From Prochlorococcus sp. MIT 1223 (GTDB lineage: Bacteria; Cyanobacteriota; Cyanobacteriia; PCC-6307; Cyanobiaceae): 64,000 nucleotides of DNA. Made by a program: the position numbers and the translations under genes. The notes beneath the pieces are model-generated. The model did no database searches. It saw only the letters and a program-made list of their open reading frames with translations, and was not told the origin of the DNA. Of this stretch, positions 48,028 to 55,685 are shown piece by piece (the stretch's first letter is position 1; each line of letters opens with the position of its first letter). The DNA is taken from assembly GCF_034092465.1 (NCBI RefSeq), contig NZ_CP139303.1, positions 186,001-250,000 of the forward strand. Direction: 5' to 3'.

Positions 48028-48921
48028 TTGATGATAAATTCTTTTAGTATAAGAAATCTTCAATTTGAAGATATACCAATTATTACTAACTGGGCAAAAA
48101 TAGAAGGATTTGCTCCTGGAGTAGGAGATGTTTTGATTTATAGAAATACAGATCAACAAGGCATCTGGACTGCTTGCCTTGAGGGTAAGCCTATAGGTTG
48201 TATTGCAGGGGTAAAGTATAATCCTAACTATGGATTTATAGGCTTATTTATAGTCTTAGAGCAATACCGTGGAAACGGTTTTGGAATTCAACTATGGAAA
48301 CATGCTATAAATTATCTTAAAGATGTCCCCTTAATTGGTTTAGAGGCAGCTCCTAACAGAATCAACGATTATAAAAAATGGGGATTTGAAATATGTTCTA
48401 CTACTACAAGGTGGCAATGTGAATGTATTGACGAGCTTGTGGGCCCGAATTTATATACTGATTACGAATTGGAAGGATTTGTTATTCAGCAAGCAAATGA
48501 TCTTCCTTCAAGTGGGGTTCAAATTTATGATGCAAGTAGAGAAACAACTCCAAGACCTCATTTTTTGTCAGATTGGCTTGACCGTAAAGAAGGAAGCGTT
48601 TCAGTTCTATTAGACAAAAATCATATCTGCCATGGATTCGGGAGAATTAGACCTTGTTTGTTAAAGGCTGGAAAAGGTTGGAGAATAGGTCCCTTGCTAG
48701 CAGATACTCCTCCTCTTGCAGAAATGCTCCTTCGCAGGTTGATCTCAAGTCATTCTGGAACAATTCTGATTGATACACCGGGATTAAACCCTTATTCAAA
48801 ATATTTATTAGAAAGCTTAGGCTTTAGTGAAGTTTCTCGTACTTTCAGAATGTACAAGGGTATTCATCCACCAGTATCTAATAACCAGGTATATGGATTG
48901 GCTTGCCTTGAACTTGGTTAG
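48028..48921 (+). CDS. GNAT-family N-acetyltransferase with second GNAT-like half
   Basis: A 297-residue protein. The first half (about 5-140) is a clear GNAT domain: IRNLQFEDIPIITNWAK, CIAGVKYNPNYGFIGLFIV, the acetyl-CoA loop EQYRGNGFGIQLWKHAI (R/Q-x-x-G-x-G/A) and NDYKKWGFEI. The second half (about 160-290) repeats a GNAT-like pattern, with WRIGPLLADTPPLAEMLLRRL and SKYLLESLGFSEVSRTFRMY, as in bipartite GNAT/DUF1248-like proteins. The acceptor is unknown. It converges on the 60-residue gene at 48,944. Confidence 0.82.
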   Translation: MMINSFSIRNLQFEDIPIITNWAKIEGFAPGVGDVLIYRNTDQQGIWTACLEGKPIGCIAGVKYNPNYGFIGLFIVLEQYRGNGFGIQLWKHAINYLKDVPLIGLEAAPNRINDYKKWGFEICSTTTRWQCECIDELVGPNLYTDYELEGFVIQQANDLPSSGVQIYDASRETTPRPHFLSDWLDRKEGSVSVLLDKNHICHGFGRIRPCLLKAGKGWRIGPLLADTPPLAEMLLRRLISSHSGTILIDTPGLNPYSKYLLESLGFSEVSRTFRMYKGIHPPVSNNQVYGLACLELG

Positions 48922-48943
48922 AACTTTGTTTTAATAAGTTGTA

Positions 48944-49126
48944 TTAACGTATTTGCTTTTTTTGCTTCTTTAATTCTAACTCAAGTTGTTCTATTAAATT
49001 TGTTACTAATGACTGAAACTCTGGTTGGCATCCCCTAAAGGCAGCCTTATGTCTTACTGTTTCATTCCGTGTTCTTAGATCAGTAAGCATTAACTGCAGA
49101 GCATCTATTTTTGCATTGGTTTTCAT
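48944..49126 (-). CDS. Small conserved helical protein, unknown function
   Basis: A 60-residue protein, highly charged and helical, with one cysteine in FRGCQPEFQSL and a basic end (ELKKQKKQ). It has no membrane segment. The coding call rests on codon-like composition and the absence of any other gene in the stretch. It follows the SDR gene on the same strand. Confidence 0.55.
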   Translation of the reverse strand: MKTNAKIDALQLMLTDLRTRNETVRHKAAFRGCQPEFQSLVTNLIEQLELELKKQKKQIR

Positions 49127-49158
49127 ATTTATATAAATTAATTTTTAAAATCATACAT

Positions 49159-49812
49159 CTATATAGCCTTACCTAGAGCTAATTTCTTTTGTTGTGAACT
49201 ACTTGTTATTTCAATGATCCTTCCAATAGATTTTTTTTCTTTTAAACAGTCTATACAACATCTTGCGACAAGACGTCTAGGAATTGAACCATCCTCTTGA
49301 TTGTCTTTCTCTGAATAAATAATTCCTTCATTTTGTATATCCTCCTCTCTATCATTAAGTCCTCCTGGTCTTATTATAGTCCAGTTTATATTGCTATTCT
49401 CCAGGGCTTTCTCTCCTATCCTTTTCCAAACAAGTATTAATCCAAATAAATTTAAAGGGTGTAACCAACGTCCAGCACAAAGTGAACTAACAAGGATAAT
49501 TCTTTTAACACCTACCCTTTTGCAACTTTCAACTTGATTAATAACAGCAATTGAATCAATCTTAGCTGGTCCTGTTAGGTCAATGGAAGGTCTAGCCCCA
49601 GTTGCAATAAATAATGCTTCAATATCATTTAATGAATCATCTAATTCTTGTTTATTGAATAATGATATATTTAAACGACGGCAACCTTCGAGTGATTTTG
49701 GTAAGATTGAGTTAGGTCTAACAATTAAAGTTACTTCATGACCTTTAGCTATAGCTTCTTCTGCAATTCTGTATCCAGTTTTGCCAGATGCCCCACTAAT
49801 TGCTACCTTCAT
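49159..49812 (-). CDS. NAD(P)-binding atypical SDR (NmrA/Tic62-like)
   Basis: A 217-residue protein with a Rossmann motif GASGKTGYRIAEEAIAKGH (about 7-25), then LFIATGARPSIDLTG and IILVSSLCAGRW. The segment NINWTIIRPGGLND and a C-terminal RLVARCCIDCL match the SDR_a5 group that includes chloroplast Tic62 and Ycf39-like proteins. These bind NADP and usually act as sensors or assembly factors rather than classical dehydrogenases. The catalytic Tyr is not obvious. Confidence 0.82.
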   Translation of the reverse strand: MKVAISGASGKTGYRIAEEAIAKGHEVTLIVRPNSILPKSLEGCRRLNISLFNKQELDDSLNDIEALFIATGARPSIDLTGPAKIDSIAVINQVESCKRVGVKRIILVSSLCAGRWLHPLNLFGLILVWKRIGEKALENSNINWTIIRPGGLNDREEDIQNEGIIYSEKDNQEDGSIPRRLVARCCIDCLKEKKSIGRIIEITSSSQQKKLALGKAI

Positions 49813-49892
49813 AATTTCTTAAATAGTATTCATTCTATACCTTGATCATTAAATTAGGCTAGTTAGGATGCAATTTTTTTTCTGGCTATTCT

Positions 49893-50546
49893 CTAAGCTT
49901 TTTTATGTAAAAAAGGTTTACTCCTATTGGGGTAAAGCTCTACACATAGATTACATAAAGTTCCGTCACATCCTTTGGCCGTACAGTATTCACGTCCATA
50001 AAATATTATCTGAAGATGTAATTTGTTCCATTTGTCTTTTGGAAAGATTCTCTTTAAATCTTTTTCTGTTTGTTTAACATTAATACCATTCGACATTCCC
50101 CATCTTTGTGCAAGTCTATGAATATGTGTGTCAATGGGAAATGTAGGTATACCGAATGATTGTGCCAGTACAACACTAGCTGTTTTATGACCTACGCCAG
50201 GTAGCGATTCTAAATCCTTAAAGTTATTAGGTACTTTACTATTAAAATCTTCCTTTAATTTATTAGATAAATTAAACACATTTTTTGCTTTTGTCTTGGA
50301 CAAACCTAATTGTCGTATAAATTCGTAAATTTTCTTTTCTCCTATCTCAATCATTGCTTCTGGATCAGATGCAATTCTAAATAATGGTTTAGTTAATTCA
50401 TTTACTTTTTTGTCTGTTGATTGTGCACTTAAGACAACAGCTATTAGTAATGTAAAACTATTCTTATGGTCAAGGGGTATTGGGACCGTCGGATATAGCT
50501 CTTCTAGTCTTTTCATAATAACTTCGCTACGTTCTTTTCTGTTCAT
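49893..50546 (-). CDS. nth: Endonuclease III (DNA glycosylase/AP lyase)
   Basis: Removes oxidised pyrimidines from DNA and cuts the abasic site. In 217 residues the helix-hairpin-helix LESLPGVGHKTASVVL holds the catalytic Lys121; catalytic Asp139 is in FPIDTHIHRLAQRW. The [4Fe-4S] cysteine loop is unusual: Cys188, Cys193, Cys198 and Cys201, giving spacing C-x4-C-x4-C-x2-C instead of the common C-x6-C-x2-C-x5-C. The cluster may be altered or lost, while the glycosylase residues are intact. Confidence 0.93.
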   Translation of the reverse strand: MNRKERSEVIMKRLEELYPTVPIPLDHKNSFTLLIAVVLSAQSTDKKVNELTKPLFRIASDPEAMIEIGEKKIYEFIRQLGLSKTKAKNVFNLSNKLKEDFNSKVPNNFKDLESLPGVGHKTASVVLAQSFGIPTFPIDTHIHRLAQRWGMSNGINVKQTEKDLKRIFPKDKWNKLHLQIIFYGREYCTAKGCDGTLCNLCVELYPNRSKPFLHKKA

Positions 50547-50720
50547 AAATTAAAACTTGATTAAATATTCTATAGATCTACCTTCTAGTTTTAAAAAGCT
50601 TTGTTTGATTATATTAGTATAATTGGTTACACGGTTAATTCTTTTTATCTTGTATTTACACTTTTAAATCAATTTCGTGCCTTTAAAGATAAAATGCTAT
50701 GACGAGGAGTTTTCAACAAG

Positions 50721-51779
50721 GTGAAAGAAATTCATTTAGAAATAATTGATTTATGGCATCGACATGTCTCTTCTGATTCAAAAAGTCCCACTTTAAAATC
50801 GATTAGTTTAAATATAAACAAAGGTGAACTTATTGGCCTTGTAGGTCCTTCTGGTTGCGGCAAAACTACTCTACTTAGATTAATTGCAGGCTTTGAATCA
50901 CCTATTAAAGGCAGAATACTGCTTTCTGGGAAGGAAATTTCTAGTAATTCAAGATTAGTACCTCCAGAAAAAAGAGGAATAGGTATGGTTTTCCAAGACT
51001 ATGCACTATTCCCTCATTTATCTGTATGGAAGAATGTATGTTTTGGCTTAAATAGGAGATCTGATTCAAAAAGAGCAAAATGGCTCCTTGACTTACTTGG
51101 CTTGTCAGAACTTATTGATCGCTATCCTCATCAGTTGTCTGGTGGTCAAAAGCAGAGATTGGCTTTGGCTAGAGCACTAGCTCCTGGTACCTCAATAGTT
51201 TTACTTGATGAGCCTTTCAATAGTCTTGATCTTCAGGTAAGAATAAGACTGAGAAACGAGTTATCAGATGTTTTGAAAACATGTTCTGCAACAGGTATTT
51301 TCGTCACTCATGATTCTCAAGAAGCCCTTGCTATTTGTGATCGAGTAGCAGTAATGAAAGATGGAGAGCTTCACCAATGTGATTCTTCTAAACAATTAAG
51401 AAATAATCCACGAACTTCATTTGTTGGAGAATTTGTTTTTCAAAAAAACACAATTCCTATTAAATTTAACGATAATAAATTTTCGACTCCTTTAGGAAAA
51501 GTCAGTTTAAATGAATCTAACATTACTAATCCAGATATCCTAATGTTTGATCCAGAAGCCTTGATAATTGATTCCTCTGAAAAGTCAAATTGTATAATTA
51601 AATCAATCGAATATTATAATACTTACTCTATAATCACAGTTAAACTATTAAATATCCTTCTGAGAGTTAAAAGTACAGATCTAAATGAATATTCTATTGG
51701 CCAGGAATGTTATATAAGGTTTAAGAACAAGCAGCCAGTATTACTTTATCCAGGATCTCATAAATCAGAAATAAATTAA
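50721..51779 (+). CDS. ABC transporter ATP-binding protein, FutC/FbpC-like (ferric iron uptake)
   Basis: ATPase of a periplasmic-binding-protein importer. In 352 residues: Walker A GPSGCGKT, Q-loop VFQDYALFPHL, signature LSGGQKQRLALARAL, Walker B IVLLDEPF, H-loop VTHD, then a TOBE-type C-terminal domain (about 240-345). The type fits iron (FutC/FbpC), sulfate or spermidine importers; ferritin next door favours iron but does not prove it. No permease or binding protein is in the window. The GTG start has a GAGGAG ribosome site 11 bases upstream; a 16-codon frame (50,699-50,749) overlaps the start. Confidence 0.85.
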   Translation: MKEIHLEIIDLWHRHVSSDSKSPTLKSISLNINKGELIGLVGPSGCGKTTLLRLIAGFESPIKGRILLSGKEISSNSRLVPPEKRGIGMVFQDYALFPHLSVWKNVCFGLNRRSDSKRAKWLLDLLGLSELIDRYPHQLSGGQKQRLALARALAPGTSIVLLDEPFNSLDLQVRIRLRNELSDVLKTCSATGIFVTHDSQEALAICDRVAVMKDGELHQCDSSKQLRNNPRTSFVGEFVFQKNTIPIKFNDNKFSTPLGKVSLNESNITNPDILMFDPEALIIDSSEKSNCIIKSIEYYNTYSIITVKLLNILLRVKSTDLNEYSIGQECYIRFKNKQPVLLYPGSHKSEIN

Positions 51780-51787
51780 TTATATTT

Positions 51788-51806
51788 ATTGAGATTCAAT
51801 CTCAAT
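51788..51806 (+). promoter_or_regulatory. Candidate Fur box upstream of ferritin
   Basis: ATTGAGATT C AATCTCAAT is a perfect 9-1-9 inverted repeat, 92 bases before the ferritin ATG and 8 bases after the futC-like stop. Its core TGAGATT-n-AATCTCA has the 7-1-7 form of Fur-type operators. TTGAGA within it could be a -35 box, with CATATT 17 bases downstream as the -10 box. No T run follows, so it is not a terminator. Confidence 0.55.
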
Positions 51807-51898
51807 CGATACATATTTAACTTTGGCTCGCATATTGATCGATGCCATGTATCATTTATTACAAGCTTCAATTGAATTGCTTCTAGCTTTTAAAATCG

Positions 51899-52453
51899 AT
51901 GGATCAAATTACTCGGAAAGCAATTGAATTAAATAAAGGTCCTGCTGGAAGAGCAATTGCTCAACCTATGGAGGAATCCCTGATTCATGCTCTATACGAA
52001 CACATAACGCTAGAAAGGTCGGCAAGCGCACAATATCTAGCATTATCACTATGGTTTGCTGAAAGAGAATTAAGAGGATTTGCAAAATTCTTTGAAAAAG
52101 AATCTCGTGAGGAGATGGAACACGCTTCTTCCTTCTGCAAATACGTTGTAGCTAGGGGACAAACTGTAGTGCTTGATCAATTAGAAAAGCCTAATCAAGA
52201 TTATGTTTCTATCCAGGACATTATTAGTGAAACATTTCAAATGGAGGTAGACGTAACTACTTCCCTTCAGCAAATATATTCAATGGCTGAAAGATCTAAT
52301 GATGCCAGAACTACAGTTTTCTTGGATCCAGTTATCGAAGATCAAATTAAGTCTGAGGATTATTTCGCATATTTGATAGGTAAGGTTAAATTCGCAAATG
52401 AAAATTCATCTTCTATTTTAATAATAGACAATGAACTAAGTAGTATTAATTAG
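51899..52453 (+). CDS. Ferritin
   Basis: Iron-storage ferritin that oxidises Fe(II) and holds it as a mineral core. In 184 residues the first ~170 form the four-helix bundle with ferroxidase ligands: Glu in EHITLERSASAQYLAL, the ExxH pair in SREEMEHAS, and Glu in SETFQMEVDVTT, together with VIEDQIKSEDYF. The pattern resembles the marine Synechococcus ferritin rather than bacterioferritin (no heme Met). It is the only open frame following the Fur-like palindrome and converges on the small gene at 52,471. Confidence 0.93.
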   Translation: MDQITRKAIELNKGPAGRAIAQPMEESLIHALYEHITLERSASAQYLALSLWFAERELRGFAKFFEKESREEMEHASSFCKYVVARGQTVVLDQLEKPNQDYVSIQDIISETFQMEVDVTTSLQQIYSMAERSNDARTTVFLDPVIEDQIKSEDYFAYLIGKVKFANENSSSILIIDNELSSIN

Positions 52454-52470
52454 AGCTACCGAATAAAAAA

Positions 52471-52743
52471 TTAAATCTTGATTAAAGTTCTTCCTATTAT
52501 TTCATTTAGCAAATCAATAGAAAGACTGTTTCTCATACATTGAGTTTCTAAGATAGTTGCCATTTCTTTAATTGAAACTTTCCTTTTGTTTAAATGAGAT
52601 AGTTCGTTATTAAGACGTCTAATAAGAGATTGATTCTTGCAATACGTCAAAGAAATCATTATAGATTGTGATCTTAACTTTATATACTCAATCTCTCTAC
52701 ATAAGCCTGAAATTATAGAGTCTGAGTTTGTTATAGGTTTCAT
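52471..52743 (-). CDS. Small protein co-transcribed with the Crp-family regulator
   Basis: A 90-residue, basic, helical protein with three cysteines (GLCREIEYIKL, MISLTYCKN and ETQCMRN). No known domain is visible; it looks like a small coiled-coil protein. It starts 5 bases after the regulator's stop and is on the same strand, so the two probably share a transcript and perhaps function. Its end faces ferritin. Confidence 0.6.
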   Translation of the reverse strand: MKPITNSDSIISGLCREIEYIKLRSQSIMISLTYCKNQSLIRRLNNELSHLNKRKVSIKEMATILETQCMRNSLSIDLLNEIIGRTLIKI

Positions 52744-52748
52744 TGTAT

Positions 52749-53342
52749 TTACGCTGTCAATGGAGAGGATTCTATAAAGGTTGGAGCCAGGCTTAGTGTT
52801 TGCTCACCAGCAGGAGCTATAAGTAAATTCGCAGATCTAAGTCTTGAAATTAATCGAGTCGAAGTTACTCGCGTTGAGCCTATTAACTCTCCTATTCGTT
52901 CATGTGTAAGTCTAAATGGAAGTTGACACCAGTTTCCGCATCTTCTGCCAAGCCTATTTACTAATAGGGCAAATAAAGCTTGCAGTCTTTGCTCCGCATT
53001 GCCTAAATGTCTTATTCGTAGTAACTGCAAAGTCCATTCGTTTACCGCGTCAAATCCACTAGTTTCATTGATCTCAGCATCACTCCTGAAGCAAAGGGAA
53101 GTTAGAGCTTCTACGCATACTCCTTCACTACATAATCTATCGGTTCTTAGTTGATCTCCAGCTTGAAGGAAAGCAAGAGTCATCCCTTCTGTCTCCTCAC
53201 AGGGGCAATAAACTCTTGCTATGCCTTCAATAACCTCTAGACAAGCATTGCCTGATCGAGCAGAAGGGTCAATCAGTACCGATTGACCAGTTGCCATTCG
53301 TACAGCAGAGATTGATGTATCTGGCAGAAAGCGGAAGCTCAT
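52749..53342 (-). CDS. Crp/Fnr-family transcriptional regulator, cysteine-rich
   Basis: A 197-residue regulator. The C-terminal winged helix (about 142-186, FRLTHERIGELIGSTRVTST) is a Crp-type HTH. The N-terminal part is a short cupin-like fold but lacks a clear cyclic-nucleotide pocket motif. It carries eight cysteines (34, 46, 48, 71, 76, 84, 135, 139), far more than NtcA or Crp, which suggests a metal, iron-sulfur or redox sensor. It is read from its own promoter behind the Pcb terminator, and precedes a small gene. Ferritin and Pcb as neighbours suggest iron or redox control. The targets are unknown. Confidence 0.85.
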   Translation of the reverse strand: MSFRFLPDTSISAVRMATGQSVLIDPSARSGNACLEVIEGIARVYCPCEETEGMTLAFLQAGDQLRTDRLCSEGVCVEALTSLCFRSDAEINETSGFDAVNEWTLQLLRIRHLGNAEQRLQALFALLVNRLGRRCGNWCQLPFRLTHERIGELIGSTRVTSTRLISRLRSANLLIAPAGEQTLSLAPTFIESSPLTA

Positions 53343-53400
53343 TTTTTTATCTACAGAGCCTGTTTACTCAAATCAATTTACACATCAAGCAGGCCTTTTT

Positions 53401-53435
53401 GCAACCGATTCTCAATAACAATAAGGTTGTTGAGA
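53401..53435 (-). promoter_or_regulatory. Fur-like sequence and hairpin upstream of the Crp-family gene
   Basis: On the minus strand 53,401-53,419 reads GTTATTGAGAATCGGTTGC, which matches the classical 19-base Fur box at about 12 of 19 positions, including the TGAGAATC core. The overlapping stretch 53,410-53,435 forms an inverted repeat (CTCAATAAC and GTTGTTGAG, one wobble, 6-base loop). It lies 60-90 bases before the regulator's ATG. It is weaker than the ferritin site. Confidence 0.4.
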
Positions 53436-53579
53436 GTTTTAATCTGAAAAGCACATCGAGATGTAAAAAAAAGTACTTTATGAGGTCATATGCATAAGCT
53501 TTTCAAGACTTTATTGATCTGTTCCCTATGCTTTCAATGCTCTTTATGATATTAAAAAATTTAGTTAAGCAATAAAAAA

Positions 53580-53599
53580 AGCCCCACTAAAGTGGGGCT
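53580..53599 (-). terminator. Strong terminator after the Pcb gene
   Basis: AGCCCCAC and GTGGGGCT pair perfectly around a 4-base TTTA/TAAA loop. On the minus strand a run of T follows (the A run at 53574-53580), as expected for intrinsic termination. It lies 34 bases after the Pcb stop and separates it from the regulator gene. Confidence 0.92.
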
Positions 53600-53633
53600 T
53601 TTTATTAGCTAAGAAGTAAATACCTTTAAGTAT

Positions 53634-54692
53634 TTAGTTTCCAGTGATTTTTGCGTTTTCCATATTGTCAAACGCTTTACCAACACGCTTAAAGTCAAAT
53701 CCCATAGCTCTTAAGGCATGCCAGAGGTGTCCCTGAATGAAGAAGAAGCCAAGATAGAAGTGAACGTTCGCTAGCCAAGCGCGTGCTGTATGAGCATCTG
53801 CAGCTAGTGAAGAATCAGTGTCAATAAAATAAGGAGCAAAATCGAACTGAAGCTTTAGAACGTCTCCAAAGAATTCAGTTGGATAAACAGTTGTGTTTGT
53901 TGAACTCCAGAAAGCAGCAACGATAGCCATATAGCCAACACCTGCAAGAGAGTAAGAAAGTACCGCTTCTGCAGAAAGTAGGCCTTTACCTTTGAATTCG
54001 GTGTACTCACCAAATTGCTTAGTAACTATGTGGAATACGCCACCAATGATTTGGAAAAATGCTAGGAAAGCGTGACCACCCATTACATCTTCCAAATTAG
54101 ATATTTGAAGAAAATCTGCTTGGTGGTTCCAAACCATTCCTAAGTCTAGGTTGTACGAAACTGTACGAGTAGCTCCTAGAGCAGAATCCCAAATTCCATG
54201 ATATTGAGCCCATTCAACGAATTGAATGTTTGCAAGACCAAGGAAAATAAGGTGATGACCAAGGATAAAGGTCAATCTGTCTGGATCGTCCCACTCAAAG
54301 TCGAATTTCTTAGGGCGACTTCCAGCTGGATAGTTACCTAGATCTCCGTCATATCTTGTGGAGTGAAGGATTCCACCGGCACCTAAGACGCCAGAGAAAA
54401 TTAAGTGTAATACGGCAATAACTGTGCAGCCATAAGGCTCTGTAATTACACCGTTTTCAATTCCACCTATTCCTAATGTTGCGAGGTGAGGCAAGCAAAT
54501 CAGGTTCTGATTCCCCATAGGGACAGAAGCGTCGTAACGAGCTAGCTCAAAAAGTGTGAACGCACCTGCCCAGAACATCATCAAGCCAGCATGGGCAGCA
54601 TGCGCGGCGATAAATTTCCCTGAGCGGTTGGTCGTTCCTGAATTACCCGCGTACCAGTCATAGGTAACGTTGGGGTTCCCGTAGGTCTGCAC
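53634..54692 (-). CDS. Pcb chlorophyll a2/b2-binding light-harvesting protein (CP43/IsiA family)
   Basis: Six-helix antenna protein of the CP43/IsiA family that binds divinyl chlorophylls in Prochlorococcus. In 352 residues: the N-terminal MQTYGNPNVTYDWYAGNSGT, HAAHAGLMMFWAGAFTLFELAR (helix I, chlorophyll His), VIAVLHLIFSGVLGAGGILH, ILGHHLIFLGLANIQFVEW, GGHAFLAFFQIIGGVFHI and a final WLANVHFYLGFFFIQGHLWHALRAMGFDF. It lacks the long lumenal loop of CP43. This sequence type resembles the PSI-associated, iron-stress-responsive Pcb of low-light strains (called PcbC or PcbB), so I leave the symbol blank. It is followed by its own terminator. Confidence 0.95.
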   Translation of the reverse strand: MQTYGNPNVTYDWYAGNSGTTNRSGKFIAAHAAHAGLMMFWAGAFTLFELARYDASVPMGNQNLICLPHLATLGIGGIENGVITEPYGCTVIAVLHLIFSGVLGAGGILHSTRYDGDLGNYPAGSRPKKFDFEWDDPDRLTFILGHHLIFLGLANIQFVEWAQYHGIWDSALGATRTVSYNLDLGMVWNHQADFLQISNLEDVMGGHAFLAFFQIIGGVFHIVTKQFGEYTEFKGKGLLSAEAVLSYSLAGVGYMAIVAAFWSSTNTTVYPTEFFGDVLKLQFDFAPYFIDTDSSLAADAHTARAWLANVHFYLGFFFIQGHLWHALRAMGFDFKRVGKAFDNMENAKITGN

Positions 54693-54736
54693 GAGATAAG
54701 AACGTAAAAGGACCCAAAGAGCTTATTTCATAGTTG

Positions 54737-54758
54737 GTGAAGTGCGAGATACCTTCAC
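54737..54758 (-). promoter_or_regulatory. 22-bp inverted repeat upstream of the Pcb gene
   Basis: GTGAAG-N10-CTTCAC is centred about 55 bases before the Pcb ATG. Crp-family sites are also 22-bp dyads with TGTGA-type half-sites, although their spacing differs. It could be an operator or a leader stem-loop; no protein can be assigned. Confidence 0.35.
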
Positions 54759-54949
54759 ATTGCTTATTAAATTTGTAGGTTTTGTACACATTTGAAGGAA
54801 CATACGATACCTGTAAATCTGTAACAATCGAGACTCTTAAGGGTTTTTGCTGTTTTATGAAGTGTCTCTTGATTCTGAAGATCTCTTTTTTGGTAAATGC
54901 TTTGAATTTAATATTGACTAATATTTTTGGCTAAAACATAAAACTTACA

Positions 54950-55681
54950 ATGGATTATTCAAGAATTATAAACAAATATTTACCAGATATAGAGCTTTTT
55001 CAAGCTAATAAACCGACGCTATTGATAATTCTTGGCTCTTTTGGAGATTTTGATAGTTTCGAGTATGGACAATTAATTTCTAGGAAACTTGAGGTTCTAC
55101 AAGAGTTGAATATAAATTTAGTTGCGATTGGGATTGGTAGTCAAGAATCGAAAATCAAATTTTCTAATTTCACGAGATTGCCACATTCATTCCTGTTTAA
55201 TGTAGAAAATAACTATCTTCACAATGATCTGGGCCTTGAAGATGGATATAAATATGACCTTGGCCCATTCTTTAACTTGATTTTAATGTGTACAGGGTTT
55301 AATTCTCCTGGAACTTTGAGAGAGGTACTTAGAGGCTATACAGGCGACAAGTCTTCTGAAGCAATTTTTTTAAAGGAAGAAACCATATCTTTACTACCAT
55401 TCTTTTCTATAGAGACATCGTTGTTTAATAGATTAAGAAATAACAAATCTCTTCGTCCATTTGAACTAGCATCTCAGCGCCTAATAAATATGGTAGAAGT
55501 ATTATCGAATTGGAATAAATATGTTCCCATCAATAAGTTTATAGTCCAAAGAGGAGCAACATTACTCTTTAATGAAACCGAGCAACTAGTTTATTCATAT
55601 ATGCCTAAGTCACTCCTCTGTTTTTCTGAGACTATGGATAAACCATTGGAATTTATAGATAGTAACCTTAGAAATAAATAA
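54950..55681 (+). CDS. Peroxiredoxin-like (AhpC/TSA-related) protein without visible catalytic cysteine
   Basis: A 243-residue protein resembling the AhpC/TSA-related PRX-like group: PTLLIILGSFGDFDSFEYGQ occupies the usual active-site region, followed by LVAIGIGSQESKIKF and the GLEDGYKYDLGP segment. In enzymatic relatives this site contains a Cys (as in FxCPxC), which is absent here. Activity as a peroxidase is doubtful. It is divergent from the Pcb gene across 257 bases, and followed 4 bases later by a small zinc-ribbon gene, suggesting a pair. Confidence 0.7.
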   Translation: MDYSRIINKYLPDIELFQANKPTLLIILGSFGDFDSFEYGQLISRKLEVLQELNINLVAIGIGSQESKIKFSNFTRLPHSFLFNVENNYLHNDLGLEDGYKYDLGPFFNLILMCTGFNSPGTLREVLRGYTGDKSSEAIFLKEETISLLPFFSIETSLFNRLRNNKSLRPFELASQRLINMVEVLSNWNKYVPINKFIVQRGATLLFNETEQLVYSYMPKSLLCFSETMDKPLEFIDSNLRNK

Positions 55682-55685
55682 TAAA

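Noticed and set aside
50699-50749. 16-codon upstream frame overlapping the FutC-like start
   Set aside because: A single short frame at a start codon is not enough to claim an attenuator or leader peptide.
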